From NCBI GenBank assembly GCA_016872775.1, contig VGZA01000013.1, positions 49,486 to 113,485 of the forward strand: 64,000 nt of DNA. The letters run 5' to 3'. The notes under the pieces are model-generated. The model saw only the letters and a list, made by a program, of their open reading frames with translations, made no database searches and was not told the DNA's origin. Shown here one piece after another: positions 1 to 8,938 of this stretch; the first letter of the stretch is position 1, and every line of letters begins with the position of its first letter. The position numbers were made by a program, and so were the translations under genes. The stretch comes from Planctomycetota bacterium. GTDB taxonomy: Bacteria; Planctomycetota; Planctomycetia; Pirellulales; Pirellulaceae.

Positions 1-468
1 GCTTACGTCACCAGCACCGCCAACGTCAATCCGCAGATTTACGATTCGCCGCGGCGAACGATCTATCTGCCGGTGGTGCGCAGCGCCTTGTACGAGGTCT
101 TGCAGGCTTTTGACTTCGCGGAGCCAAGTGTTCTGAACGGGAAACGTGACGCGACCACGGTGGCGCCGCAAGCGCTGTTCATGCTCAACAGCACCCTGGT
201 GGCCCAGCAAGCGCGGGCGATCGCCACGCAGCTGATGCGGCAGCCCATGCAGGAAGAAGGCGCCCGTATCGAGTGGCTCTACCAGAAGGTGCTCGGCAGG
301 CCGCCGCGGGAAGGCGAACGGGCCGCCGGTACGCAGTTCCTCCAGACCTACGCGTCGCATCTGGAACGTTCGGAGCCGAATTTATCGAGCGACGATCGGT
401 GGCTGCGAGTCTGGCAGGCGGTCTGCCGTTCCTTGATCGCCTCCAACGAATTCGTCTACGTCGATTAA
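1..468 (+). CDS. PSD1 (DUF1553) domain protein, C-terminal part
   Basis: This is the 3' end of a gene that begins before the window; the frame is open from base 1 to the TAA at 466-468, giving about 155 residues. The text resembles the C-terminal part of planctomycete PSD1/DUF1553 proteins: a Y-D-S-P-R-R stretch, then N-G-K-R-D-A-T-T-V-A-P-Q-A-L-F-M-L-N, then a helical tail ending in a segment like SLIASNEFVYVD. In the family these large proteins often carry an N-terminal cytochrome-c-like PSCyt1 domain and are encoded directly upstream of a DUF1501 gene, as here (15-bp gap). The biochemical function is not established. A GTG at 73 could be mistaken for a start but the homology continues upstream of it. 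Confidence 0.88.
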   Translation, partial: AYVTSTANVNPQIYDSPRRTIYLPVVRSALYEVLQAFDFAEPSVLNGKRDATTVAPQALFMLNSTLVAQQARAIATQLMRQPMQEEGARIEWLYQKVLGRPPREGERAAGTQFLQTYASHLERSEPNLSSDDRWLRVWQAVCRSLIASNEFVYVD

Positions 469-483
469 CGGGAGAGTAAGGCC

Positions 484-1947
484 ATGGAACAGGAACACGC
501 GGTCAAGGCGCACGCCTGCCACCGATTCGAACCGGTGCATTCACGGCGTGCAATGCTGCGGACCTCGGCCTGCGGCCTGGGAATGCTGGCGCTGGCAGAT
601 CTGCTGGCAGGCGATTCGCGTTGCCAATCGGCCGAGGCACAAGCGGCCAGCAATCCCTTGGCTCCGCGCCCGTCTCATTTTGCCGCGCGTGCACAAAACG
701 TCATATTTTTGTTCATGCATGGAGGCCCTTCGCAGGTCGACACTTTTGATTACAAACCGCTGCTGGAACGGGATCATGGCAAGCCGTTGCCGTTCAGCAA
801 GCCACGGGTGTTCTCGTCCGCTACGGGCAATTTGTTGAAGTCTCCCTGGGCATTCCGGCAGTATGGCCAGAGCGGAGCCTGGGTAAGCGATCTCTTTCCG
901 CACCTGGCGCGGCATGTCGATGACCTGTGTATCATCAATTCGATGTGGGGCTCGAACTCGCGTCACGGCGGCGCGCTGCTGGAGCTGCATACGGGCAGCG
1001 ACACGTTTGTGCGGCCCAGTATCGGTTCCTGGATCACCTATGGCCTGGGCACCGAGAATGCCAACCTCCCGGGGTTCATCACGATCTGCCCGACGCTCAC
1101 GCACGGCGGCGTCAACGCCTACAGTTCCGCGTTTCTTCCCGCGGTGTACCATGGCACGCCGCTGGGAAACGCCAGCATTCCGTCGGATCAGGCCAAGATC
1201 CCGTTCATCGACAACGCGGACAAGCTGCCTCTCGACCTGCAATCGCTGGAATTGCAGCTGATCCAGCAATGGAATGCCGAGCACCAGCAGACGCGCGGTC
1301 CGGATCCGGCTCTGGAAGGGCGGATCAATTCGTTTGAGCTTGCGTTCCGCATGCAGACGACCGCGCCCGAACTGCAGGAAATCCACGACGAGACCGCCGA
1401 CACGCAGAGGGCTTATGGTCTGGATAATCCGGCGACCCGCAACTTCGGTCGCCAGTGCCTGATGGCGCGACGTTTTGTCGAGCGGGGCGTACGTTTCGTG
1501 CAGTGCAGTCACAGTTACAAATGGGACCAGCATGGAGGATTGAAAGCCGATCATGGCCGTAATGCGGTGGAAGTCGATCAGCCGATTGCCGCCTTGCTGG
1601 CCGATCTGAAACAGCGCGGACTGTTGGAAAAAACGCTGGTGTTGTGGGGCGGCGAATTTGGCAGGACACCGGTGGCCCAGGGCGACGACGGGCGCGATCA
1701 CAATCCACAGGGTTACACCATGTGGCTGGCCGGCGGAGGTGTCAAAGCGGGAATCCGGCACGGTTCCACCGATGACTACGGTTACTACTCGGTCCAGGAC
1801 AAAGTCCACTTGCACGATCTGCACGCCACGATTTTGCACCTGCTGGGACTGGACCACAAACGACTGACTTATAAGTACGCGGGCCGTGATTTCCGCCTTA
1901 CCGACGTGCATGGCGAGGTGGTTCACGAAATCCTCGCGGCCTCGTGA
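484..1947 (+). CDS. DUF1501 domain-containing protein (Tat-exported)
   Basis: A 487-residue protein with a twin-arginine signal (SRRAMLRTSACGLGMLA, residues about 20-38), so probably exported folded. The mature part carries the DUF1501 signature: FLFMHGGPSQVDTFDYKP near residue 77, WDQHGG in the middle, and LWGGEFGRTP near residue 388 followed by a DHNPQGYT metal-site-like segment. DUF1501 belongs to the alkaline phosphatase/sulfatase superfamily fold, but no substrate is known. It follows the PSD1 gene with a GGGAG ribosome site before ATG 484, forming the classical planctomycete pair that is probably one transcription unit. A role in extracellular degradation is often proposed for such pairs, but that is inference. 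Confidence 0.9.
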   Translation: MEQEHAVKAHACHRFEPVHSRRAMLRTSACGLGMLALADLLAGDSRCQSAEAQAASNPLAPRPSHFAARAQNVIFLFMHGGPSQVDTFDYKPLLERDHGKPLPFSKPRVFSSATGNLLKSPWAFRQYGQSGAWVSDLFPHLARHVDDLCIINSMWGSNSRHGGALLELHTGSDTFVRPSIGSWITYGLGTENANLPGFITICPTLTHGGVNAYSSAFLPAVYHGTPLGNASIPSDQAKIPFIDNADKLPLDLQSLELQLIQQWNAEHQQTRGPDPALEGRINSFELAFRMQTTAPELQEIHDETADTQRAYGLDNPATRNFGRQCLMARRFVERGVRFVQCSHSYKWDQHGGLKADHGRNAVEVDQPIAALLADLKQRGLLEKTLVLWGGEFGRTPVAQGDDGRDHNPQGYTMWLAGGGVKAGIRHGSTDDYGYYSVQDKVHLHDLHATILHLLGLDHKRLTYKYAGRDFRLTDVHGEVVHEILAAS

Positions 1948-2074
1948 CCCGCGAATCTCCGCGAACGGCTGATCTTGACAGGACACGCCGCACGGTCGAA
2001 ACTGCAGTAGCCGAGCGTGGGACGGCTTGTGATTCGACGGCTATACCAACAGATTTCACAAGGAGAACTTTCGA

Positions 2075-2920
2075 ATGAGAGCGCGGATCACGCTGCAACT
2101 TCAGATTCTCATCGGATTCGGATTCGTCATCGGGTTCCTCAGGCCGCTCGCTGCGCAACCGCAGTCGGCCGAAGAAGAGCCGATTCCAAAAATTGCGGTG
2201 CTGCGCGCCGTTGCGGACTCGGAATCGAACGCCATTGTGATCGCCGATGGCGGGGACGGCGCCGGCCTGCAGTTCACTTTTTCGACACCGATCGGAGCGG
2301 GACCGATGTTCTTTGGTGGCGGCGCGGGCGGACTGCCGCCGGTGCCGGCCGACGAGTTAGGGATGTTGGCGATGGACCAGTTCCAGTCGGAATTGGAACT
2401 CGTCGACCGTCAGAAAGAGCAGATTGCCCAGTTGCGGCAAGATCTCAACGAGCGTCGTCGCAAGGTGATGGGTGATATGAAGAACATCGAACCGCGAAAG
2501 GTCGCGTCCCAGTTTCGGGAACTGGAATCGACCTTGCAGCTGGAAACCAAAACACGGCTGGCGGAAATCTTGTTGCCGCATCAGGTCGATCGCTTGAAAC
2601 AGCTGCGGGTTCAAATGCAGGTCCGTAATCGCGGGCTGAGTGCCTTGACGGGACCGGATCTTTCCGATGCACTGGGCCTGAGCGACGATCAGAAGTCCAA
2701 GCTGGCGGAAAAGCAGGCGGAAGCTCAAAAGCAGTTGCGGGAGAAAATCGAGGAGCTGCGGAAGCAATTGCAACAGGAGGTGATCCAGGAGGTACTGACC
2801 CCAGTCCAGCGGGACAAATTGTCGAAATTGACCGGTTCCGAATTCAAGCTGAAGCCGGTCGAAGCGCCGGCCGCGCGTTCAGCGCCGGACAACGTCCGTA
2901 CCATCAAGCGGGCGCAATGA
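2075..2920 (+). CDS. secreted coiled-coil protein of unknown function
   Basis: A 281-residue protein with a hydrophobic N-terminal signal (residues about 5-27, ending near LAAQPQ). After a Gly-rich segment there is a long, Lys/Glu/Gln-rich helical region (about residues 105-260) likely to form a coiled coil. It contains LLPHQVDRL and LTPVQRDKL, which resemble the LTxxQ motifs of Spy/CpxP-type periplasmic proteins; a relation to that family is only suggestive. ATG 2075 has a strong AAGGAG site 8-9 bases upstream. Its 3' end overlaps the 3' end of trpE on the other strand by 42 bp, so the two genes converge. I do not recognise a named family. Confidence 0.72.
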   Translation: MRARITLQLQILIGFGFVIGFLRPLAAQPQSAEEEPIPKIAVLRAVADSESNAIVIADGGDGAGLQFTFSTPIGAGPMFFGGGAGGLPPVPADELGMLAMDQFQSELELVDRQKEQIAQLRQDLNERRRKVMGDMKNIEPRKVASQFRELESTLQLETKTRLAEILLPHQVDRLKQLRVQMQVRNRGLSALTGPDLSDALGLSDDQKSKLAEKQAEAQKQLREKIEELRKQLQQEVIQEVLTPVQRDKLSKLTGSEFKLKPVEAPAARSAPDNVRTIKRAQ

Positions 2921-4420
2921 TGATTGGCTCAATGACGATTGACGCTGTTCGGTGATCTCGATCGCTTTGAGCAGCCCCTGGGCTTTGTTGAGCGTTTCCT
3001 GGTACTCGGTGTCCGGGTCGCTGTCGGCGACGATTCCAGCGCCGGCCTGGACGTAAGCCGTTTCGCCTTGTACGACCAGGGTGCGCAGCGCGATGCAGGT
3101 GTCCATGTTGCCGCTGTAGTCGAGGTAACCGACGGCACCCGCGTACGGTCCGCGGCGGTGTGGTTCGAGCTCATCGATGATTTGCATCGCCCGGACCTTC
3201 GGCGCTCCGCTGACGGTCCCTGCCGGCAGGCTGGCGCGTAAGGCGTCGAATGCATTTTTTCCGTCGGCCAGTTCGCCAGTGACATTCGACGTGATGTGCA
3301 TGACGTGGCTGTACCGCTCGATGACCATCACGTCGTCGATACGCACGGAGCCGAAACGGGCAACTCGACCGACGTCATTCCTGCCCAGATCGACCAGCAT
3401 CACATGTTCCGCCCGTTCCTTCGGGTCGGCCAGCAGTTCCGCCGCCAGCCGCCGATCCTCCTCGTCATTGGCGCCGCGGCGGCGCGTTCCGGCGAGCGGC
3501 CGCAAAGTGATCTGGCGGTCGACGACACGGCACATGATTTCCGGTGAACTGCCGACGAGTGTCACGTCGGGCGTCCGCAGGAAGAACATGAACGGGCTGG
3601 GGTTGACGACGCGCAAAGTGCGATAGATTTCGAACGGATCGCAGTGGATCGTCAGTTTCCAGCGCTGGCTGATCACGACCTGAAAAATGTCGCCGGCTCG
3701 GATGTACTCCACGCAGCGGCGCACCGCATCCTGATACTGGCCCGGCTGGAAATTGGACGAATAGGTTCGACTCAACCCGCCGCCCGTGACAATGTCGGCG
3801 GTGGGAAGATCGACCGGCGAGGTCAACTGTTCCACAAGTTTGTCGACGCGAGTGGCTGCGTCATCGTAGGCCTGATCGGGGTCGATCGACGGATCAACTC
3901 GTGCCAGCGCCACCACGAACATCGTCTTGCTGACGTTGTCGAAGATCACCATGCGATCGTAAAACGCGAACGACAGATCGGGAAGTCCGCGGTCGTCCGC
4001 CGGCGCATTGGGCAGGTTTTCCACGTACCGAACGACGTCGTAACCAGCATATCCGACGGCACCGCCGCAGAACGGCGGCAGTTCCGGCAGATGGACGGCG
4101 CGAAACGCCTGGACGCGCCGCCGCAATTCCTCGATCGGGTCGTCGGCATCGAATTCCTGAACTTCTTTCGGCGATTTCACGGTCACCCGTTGTCGCCGCG
4201 CGGAGATTTCCAGGAACGGATCGGAGGCCAGGAAGCTGTAGCGGCCGACTTTCTCGCCGCCAATCACACTTTCGAACAGGCAGATCGTTCTCCCTTGCTG
4301 GTCGATCCGCTTCAGCGCCGTTACCGGCGTCAGCGAGTCGCTCATCAGGCGCCGGTAGACCGGCACGAGTTGGTAGTGCGCGGCGAGTTGTCGAAATCGG
4401 TCACGATCCGGTACCAGCAT
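2879..4420 (-). CDS. trpE: anthranilate synthase component I
   Basis: A 513-residue TrpE that makes anthranilate from chorismate together with a glutaminase subunit (TrpG), which is not in the window. Clear chorismate-binding-enzyme motifs are present: PLAGTRRRG, the [13 protein letters not shown] segment, and [22 protein letters not shown] near the C-terminus. The N-terminal region keeps a variant of the tryptophan-sensing LLES motif (CLFES), so feedback inhibition is plausible. I chose ATG 4420 (a GGGG-rich ribosome site lies just upstream) over an earlier TTG at 4438. The last 14 codons overlap the convergent gene at 2075-2920. Divergent from mcsA. PabB is an alternative, but length and motifs favour TrpE. 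Confidence 0.92.
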   Translation of the reverse strand: MLVPDRDRFRQLAAHYQLVPVYRRLMSDSLTPVTALKRIDQQGRTICLFESVIGGEKVGRYSFLASDPFLEISARRQRVTVKSPKEVQEFDADDPIEELRRRVQAFRAVHLPELPPFCGGAVGYAGYDVVRYVENLPNAPADDRGLPDLSFAFYDRMVIFDNVSKTMFVVALARVDPSIDPDQAYDDAATRVDKLVEQLTSPVDLPTADIVTGGGLSRTYSSNFQPGQYQDAVRRCVEYIRAGDIFQVVISQRWKLTIHCDPFEIYRTLRVVNPSPFMFFLRTPDVTLVGSSPEIMCRVVDRQITLRPLAGTRRRGANDEEDRRLAAELLADPKERAEHVMLVDLGRNDVGRVARFGSVRIDDVMVIERYSHVMHITSNVTGELADGKNAFDALRASLPAGTVSGAPKVRAMQIIDELEPHRRGPYAGAVGYLDYSGNMDTCIALRTLVVQGETAYVQAGAGIVADSDPDTEYQETLNKAQGLLKAIEITEQRQSSLSQSSLRPLDGTDVVRR

Positions 4421-4464
4421 CGAGGTCCCCTTTTCCAACCAAGGTTAGCGGGCCGCCGCTTACC

Positions 4465-4492
4465 TTGACACCCCCCGGCACACTGCTAGAAT
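4465..4492 (+). promoter_or_regulatory. sigma70-type promoter for mcsAB
   Basis: TTGACA at 4465-4470, a 16-base spacer, and TAGAAT at 4487-4492. It lies in the divergent gap between trpE and mcsA and would start transcription near 4500, about 40 bases before the mcsA ATG. Confidence 0.6.
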
Positions 4493-4539
4493 CCTAGCGT
4501 CATTCTAAGTAGCGTAAACAAAACGAGTTGCACCGGCCG

Positions 4540-5061
4540 ATGAAGTGCCAGCACTGCGAAAAACCGGCGACATTTCACATCACCGAACTCACCGGTCCGG
4601 AACCGGTCGAATACCACCTCTGTGAGGACCATGCGACGAAGTATCTGCATGCGTCCGAGAACGCGGAGGTTCCCTCACCGACGTTGGCGGGAGTCTTGGC
4701 CAAACAGTTGAAAATCGGGCAGACGGCGGAGGAACTTGCCCGGTTGGACAAGAAGGCCTGCCCGATCTGCGGCATCACCTTCTACGAGTTCCGTCACCAG
4801 GGACGCCTGGGCTGCCCGCACGACTATGTTTGTTTCGAGCAGGAACTCGAACCGCTGCTGGTGAGTATCCATGGCGAGAAGCGGCATGTTGGAAAGCAGC
4901 CGCTGGTCGGACAGCAGAACACGGCCGACCAGACCGAACTGATCCGGCTGCGTCGCGAGATGCAGGATGCGGTCGATCGCGAGGATTACGAAAAGGCGTC
5001 GCAGCTCCGTGATCGCATACGCCAGGCGGAACAGAAACAGAAACGTGGTGGAGCGGCTTGA
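4540..5061 (+). CDS. mcsA: McsA-like zinc-binding activator with UVR motif
   Basis: A 173-residue protein starting MKCQHCEKPATFHITE, with repeated CxxC pairs (CQHC at the start, CPIC in the middle, a CPH segment after it) that should bind zinc, and a C-terminal UVR/UvrB-UvrC motif (LRREMQDAVDREDYEKASQL). This is the McsA architecture: in Firmicutes McsA activates the protein-arginine kinase McsB, and the pairing is conserved here because mcsB follows 39 bases downstream. ATG 4540 is chosen because the zinc ribbon starts there; a TTG at 4528 is the alternative. The good promoter at 4465-4492 probably serves both genes. Confidence 0.88.
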   Translation: MKCQHCEKPATFHITELTGPEPVEYHLCEDHATKYLHASENAEVPSPTLAGVLAKQLKIGQTAEELARLDKKACPICGITFYEFRHQGRLGCPHDYVCFEQELEPLLVSIHGEKRHVGKQPLVGQQNTADQTELIRLRREMQDAVDREDYEKASQLRDRIRQAEQKQKRGGAA

Positions 5062-5100
5062 TTGGCGGGGATCCGGGTGGAGGGATTCGAGGAGGAGAAT

Positions 5101-6171
5101 GTGATACTGGACGAGCTCGTTCGCCGCGCTCCGGAATGGTTGAGGGGAGTCGGACCCGAGTCGGATATCGTGGTAAGCACCCGGGTTCGTTTAGCGCGGA
5201 ACCTCGCGGAATTCCCGTTCATTCGCAGGTGCAACGAGGCGGACCGTACCGCCATTGAAAAAACGGTGCGGGATCGGATTCGCGAGATTGCAGCCTGGAC
5301 CGACCTGTTGTACCTCGACCTCATTTCGCTCTCCCCGATCGACCGGCAGTTTCTCGTGGAGCGGCAGCTGATCAGCCGTGAGATCGCCGATGCGACCGGC
5401 GCGCGAGCCGTGGCGATCGAACCGCAGGAAACGTTCAGCGTGATGATCAATGAAGAAGATCATCTGCGGATCCAGGTCATGCACAGCGGCCTCGACTTGA
5501 ACGCGGCCTGGGCGCAGATCAACGGCATCGACGACTTGCTGGAGGAACGGCTCAATTTTGCATTTCACGAACGGTTCGGATACCTCACCGCCTGCCCAAC
5601 CAACGTCGGAACCGGGTTGCGCGTGAGCGTGATGCTGCACCTGCCCGCGTTGGTCATTACGCACCAGATCGAAAAAGTCTTCCGCGGTCTGCAGAAAATC
5701 AGCCTTGCGGTTCGCGGACTGTATGGCGAAGGGTCGCAGGCGATGGGCGATTTTTACCAGATCAGCAATCAGATTACGCTGGGCCGTTCCGAGTCCCAAT
5801 TGCTCGAGGAAGTCGGCGACGTCGTACCGGCGATCATCGACTATGAACGTAAAGCCCGCGAGTTCTTGCTGAAAGAAAGCCCAAAGGACCTGCACGACCG
5901 GGTCAGTCGCGCCTCGGGAATCCTCCGCACCGCGCAAACGATCAGCAGTGAGGAGACGATGTTGCTGCTGTCGAGCGTGCGGATGGGTGTCAACCTCGGG
6001 CTGCTCAAGGACCTCCCGATCGCCACCATCAATCAGCTGTTCATCCATACGCAGCCAGGACACCTGCAAAAACTCTGCAGCTCGGAACTGGATACGTCGG
6101 AACGCAACGTGGAACGAGCGCGCTACCTGCAGGAACATCTCCGCAACGACTCGGAACCGCCACGCACCTGA
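5101..6171 (+). CDS. mcsB: protein-arginine kinase (ATP:guanido phosphotransferase)
   Basis: A 356-residue kinase of the phosphagen-kinase fold. Diagnostic segments are STRVRLARN near the N-terminus, MINEEDHLRIQ in the middle, and TACPTNVGTGLR near residue 164, which carries the conserved reactive cysteine. McsB phosphorylates arginine side chains in proteins, in Firmicutes marking them for ClpCP degradation; the target system in planctomycetes is unknown. I prefer GTG 5101, which has GAGGAG 5-10 bases upstream, over a TTG at 5062 that would add 13 residues. It lacks the separate N-terminal domain of eukaryotic creatine/arginine kinases, as expected for McsB. Downstream it converges with coaD. 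Confidence 0.92.
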   Translation: MILDELVRRAPEWLRGVGPESDIVVSTRVRLARNLAEFPFIRRCNEADRTAIEKTVRDRIREIAAWTDLLYLDLISLSPIDRQFLVERQLISREIADATGARAVAIEPQETFSVMINEEDHLRIQVMHSGLDLNAAWAQINGIDDLLEERLNFAFHERFGYLTACPTNVGTGLRVSVMLHLPALVITHQIEKVFRGLQKISLAVRGLYGEGSQAMGDFYQISNQITLGRSESQLLEEVGDVVPAIIDYERKAREFLLKESPKDLHDRVSRASGILRTAQTISSEETMLLLSSVRMGVNLGLLKDLPIATINQLFIHTQPGHLQKLCSSELDTSERNVERARYLQEHLRNDSEPPRT

Positions 6172-6195
6172 CCGGGCTCCCGGCCCCTCGCGCGC

Positions 6196-6711
6196 TTATC
6201 CGGCCGAATCAGGGCCGGGTATCTTCTGCCGCAACGCCGGCAAGATCTCCGCGGGAATGAACTGCAGCAGCATGGCGTCATTGGCCAGCGGAGCGATCTG
6301 TTTCAAAAGCGAACTTGAAACATGCGCGAATTCCTCGTCGGCCATGAGAAATACGGTTTCGATGCCCGGGTCGAGCCGCCGATTGGCCATCTGCATCGTG
6401 AATTCCGCCGCGATATCGGTCAGCGGGCGCACGCCGCGAATCATGACCCGCGCCCCGCATTGCCGGACGAAATTCACCGCCAACCCACCGAACGTGCGCA
6501 CCTCGACGTTCCCGAACCGCTGGGTTGCTCGCGAAACGAGTTCCACCCGTTCCTGCAGCTGGAAAAGTTCCAACTTCTCGACGTTGATGCCGATGCCGAC
6601 AATCAGGCGGTCGACAAGCCGGCTGCTGCGACTGATGACGTTCATGTGTCCCAGCGTGATCGGGTCGAAGGAGCCGGTATAGACCGCGACTCGCGAATCG
6701 GAATTCGTCAT
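6196..6711 (-). CDS. coaD: phosphopantetheine adenylyltransferase
   Basis: A 171-residue CoaD, the penultimate step of coenzyme A synthesis (4'-phosphopantetheine + ATP to dephospho-CoA). The nucleotidyltransferase motif YTGSFDPITLGHMNVI is at residues 11-26 with its TxGH signature, and the ISSSxxK-like segment VSSSLLKQI is near residue 131, followed by the acidic/hydrophobic end. The length fits the family (about 160-170). Its ATG overlaps the stop of the upstream membrane-protein gene (ATGA, 6708-6711), so the two are probably translationally coupled, which is an unusual partner for coaD. Confidence 0.94.
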   Translation of the reverse strand: MTNSDSRVAVYTGSFDPITLGHMNVISRSSRLVDRLIVGIGINVEKLELFQLQERVELVSRATQRFGNVEVRTFGGLAVNFVRQCGARVMIRGVRPLTDIAAEFTMQMANRRLDPGIETVFLMADEEFAHVSSSLLKQIAPLANDAMLLQFIPAEILPALRQKIPGPDSAG

Positions 6712-7343
6712 GGGGTGCTCGGAGGGGAATTAGGGGTGTTGAACTCGGACGGAGTGGAATTCGCGAACGGAGACCTGGCGCTGCCCGCCCGTGCGGCGAC
6801 CAGATCCTCAAAAGCGGACAGGATCTGATCGCCGGTGTAACCCTGGGCTCCCAGTTCAAATGCGGCCGCAACCGGCTTATCGAGTAATACGATCAAACCG
6901 TAGATCAACAGCCCCACCGAGATTGGGATGCAGTACAGGGTCAGTGAAGTTGTCAGACCAAATACCAGTGAGGAGATTCCCACGACGCGATTACGAAATC
7001 GGAACAAACGAAATCCGGCGTAAATCCGCAGCAAAGATACGGCCATGATCACCCCGCCCACCGCCAGATAGACGCCACCGACGATATGAACAAAGACCTT
7101 GGGGTCGGGCGAATTGGGCCGCGGGGGCTGCTGATTCTGATCGAAGGCCGCGAACATCGTCGGAAACGCGAACGACAAGACGACGAAGATGGCCGCCAGG
7201 AATAACTCCAGTCCGCCGCTCACAATCATCAGAATCGCAAGCACGCGCACGTGTCCGACCAGACCTTTGTTGTTTACAGCCAGCTTGATCGCCGGCAAGG
7301 TTCCTGGATCAAGATCGGCCGGCGTCGTGTAGGGGCTGCTCAT
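6708..7343 (-). CDS. multi-pass membrane protein of unknown function
   Basis: A 211-residue protein with about four hydrophobic helices: VRVLAILMIVSGGLELFLAA, a segment at VHIVGGVYLAVGGVIMAVSLL, one at VVGISSLVFGLTTSL, and the cluster ISVGLLIYGLIVLL. The C-terminal third is soluble and ends in a low-complexity Ser/Thr/Pro tail. I start it at ATG 7343 (MSSPYTTPAD), which has an AGGT ribosome-like site; an in-frame start at 7409 would add an Arg-rich extension that looks noncoding. It is upstream of and overlaps coaD by 4 bases. I do not recognise the family; similar small membrane proteins are common in planctomycetes. Confidence 0.68.
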   Translation of the reverse strand: MSSPYTTPADLDPGTLPAIKLAVNNKGLVGHVRVLAILMIVSGGLELFLAAIFVVLSFAFPTMFAAFDQNQQPPRPNSPDPKVFVHIVGGVYLAVGGVIMAVSLLRIYAGFRLFRFRNRVVGISSLVFGLTTSLTLYCIPISVGLLIYGLIVLLDKPVAAAFELGAQGYTGDQILSAFEDLVAARAGSARSPFANSTPSEFNTPNSPPSTP

Positions 7344-7424
7344 TGGTTTGACCTGTCTGCGGCGACGCTTCCACGGCGTCCATCGGTCAACGAAGTCCCA
7401 GGTCGCCAATCGCCCATGTCAAAG

Positions 7425-8570
7425 TTATGCCGTACGCAGCGCCGAAATCAACTGGTCCAGGTCCGATTCGTCGTTGTAGGCGTGCGGGCTGATACGCAAG
7501 GCCCCCTGCCGGTAACTCAGCGCCACCCCGGCGGCGAGACAGTGGCGACGGACTTCTAACGGGGCTCGATTCGGCATTTGAAACGAAACAATTCCCGACC
7601 GATGCGCTCCGATGCGCGGGGAGGTCACGATCGCGCCGACGGATCGGAGCCGTTCACAGGCCTGGTCGGAGATCTCCAGCACTCTGTCGGCAATTCTCGA
7701 GTGGCGACTTCCCAGACCAAATCGCTCCAGTAATTGCAGGCTTGTCCCTAAAGCCAGGAAACCGGGCATATTGTGCGAGCCACCCTCGAAGCGGCTTGCG
7801 CTGTCGGCCCATTCGAGTTCAATTCGCGAGAAATCGAAGCGATGCTTGACGCTGTGCCAACCCACCCCAAGCGGCCGCAGCCGTTCCAGGTGCTGCTCAC
7901 GGATATACAGCAGTCCCGCGCCTTCGGGCCCCAGCAGCCATTTGTGGCCGTCGGCCACGGCAAAATCCACGCCCGTGGAACGCACATCAAGAGGAAACAC
8001 GCCCCAGCCCTGGATCGCATCGAGGACGACCTGGATCCGCCTTGCGTGGGCGTCGGCAATCAGTTCCTCCAGATCGATACGCCAGCCGGTGGCGAATCCC
8101 ACCCAACTGATCGCCAGCAGGCGGGTGTTCGAATCGCAGGCGTCCCATAACGCTGCCGGGTCCACCGCCCCGGAGGTCGGCACGACGCGGGCTTCCACGC
8201 CCCGAGACGCAAGGTTAAGCCAGGGATACTGATTTGATGGGAATTCATTGCCTAGAACAACGACGTTCTCGCCCTCTTGCCAGGGGTAACCTTCCGCAAT
8301 CAGATTGAGACCGGTGGTAGTATTCGCGACCAGGGCGATCTCGGATTCGTTTGCGGCGATCAAACGGGCAGCGGTTCGCCGCACCTCGCCCAGGTGCTCA
8401 CTCCATTGGGGCCAGACCGTGTCGCCGTGCTCGGACGATTCGACCGCCCAGTCGATCAGCGTCTGTCGGGTTGGTTCCGGCAGGGGGCAGACGGCGGCAT
8501 GGTCCAGATAGGCCCAGCGCCGGGTCACCGGCATCAGGTTCCGAAGTTCATTCCAGGAAATAGCTGACAA
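7425..8570 (-). CDS. class V aminotransferase / cysteine desulfurase-like PLP enzyme
   Basis: A 381-residue fold-type I PLP enzyme. The N-terminus WAYLDHAAVCPLP matches the start of class V aminotransferases, NTTTGLNLIAEG forms the phosphate-binding loop, and ADGHKWLLGPEGAGLLYI near residue 213 contains the PLP lysine. The closest recognisable groups are isopenicillin-N-epimerase-like and SufS/NifS-like proteins. No cysteine-bearing catalytic loop typical of true cysteine desulfurases is evident, so the substrate is left open. The start at TTG 8570 is uncertain, but the text before the next Met (8534) looks family-like. It lies apart from its neighbours (81 bases to 7343). Confidence 0.85.
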   Translation of the reverse strand: MSAISWNELRNLMPVTRRWAYLDHAAVCPLPEPTRQTLIDWAVESSEHGDTVWPQWSEHLGEVRRTAARLIAANESEIALVANTTTGLNLIAEGYPWQEGENVVVLGNEFPSNQYPWLNLASRGVEARVVPTSGAVDPAALWDACDSNTRLLAISWVGFATGWRIDLEELIADAHARRIQVVLDAIQGWGVFPLDVRSTGVDFAVADGHKWLLGPEGAGLLYIREQHLERLRPLGVGWHSVKHRFDFSRIELEWADSASRFEGGSHNMPGFLALGTSLQLLERFGLGSRHSRIADRVLEISDQACERLRSVGAIVTSPRIGAHRSGIVSFQMPNRAPLEVRRHCLAAGVALSYRQGALRISPHAYNDESDLDQLISALRTA

Positions 8571-8656
8571 TTTCGAGTTTGAGGCTCGAATTCTCCGACA
8601 AAACCGATTAATCTATGCCGACTCTTCCGGATCTGAGGCGCTCGCCCCGCTCCGGG

Positions 8657-8684
8657 GTGACATCCAGATTCTTCGAATTATACT
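8657..8684 (+). promoter_or_regulatory. possible promoter for the small membrane protein
   Basis: GTGACA at 8657-8662, 16 bases, then TATACT at 8679-8684. A small CCCCG/CGGGG hairpin (8645-8657) precedes it. The start codon of the next gene is 60 bases downstream. Confidence 0.45.
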
Positions 8685-8743
8685 AGCTGGGTAATTCGAT
8701 TTGATATGGTCGGATTGTATTGCAACTTTGAGGATGCAACCTA

Positions 8744-8935
8744 ATGCCCAAGGGCTTATGCGTGACGGGGATGGTAATCGCCATCCTCATCTTATTGCTT
8801 TTCATGCTGGATCTGGTGCTCCCAGTTTCCTGGGCACCGTTCAAGGGGGCGAGCGTGTTAATGGACATTTCGTTCGTAATATGTGCCGGCGGCCTGGGGT
8901 ACCTCAGCTGGTCGACTTTTCGCGAGCAGAAGTAG
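8744..8935 (+). CDS. small membrane protein
   Basis: A 63-residue protein with two hydrophobic segments, GMVIAILILLLFMLDLVLPV (residues about 9-28) and MDISFVICAGGLGYLSW (about 40-56), and short polar ends. GAGGA lies about 12 bases upstream of ATG 8744 and a plausible promoter sits at 8657-8684. From memory, very similar 60-65-residue proteins are found in many Pirellula-group genomes, but no function is known to me. It ends 3 bases before the convergent deacetylase-like gene. Confidence 0.72.
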   Translation: MPKGLCVTGMVIAILILLLFMLDLVLPVSWAPFKGASVLMDISFVICAGGLGYLSWSTFREQK

Positions 8936-8938
8936 CGA

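Noticed and set aside
541..1986. 481-residue open frame on the minus strand
   Set aside because: It is antisense to the clearly recognised DUF1501 gene; no motif or ribosome site.
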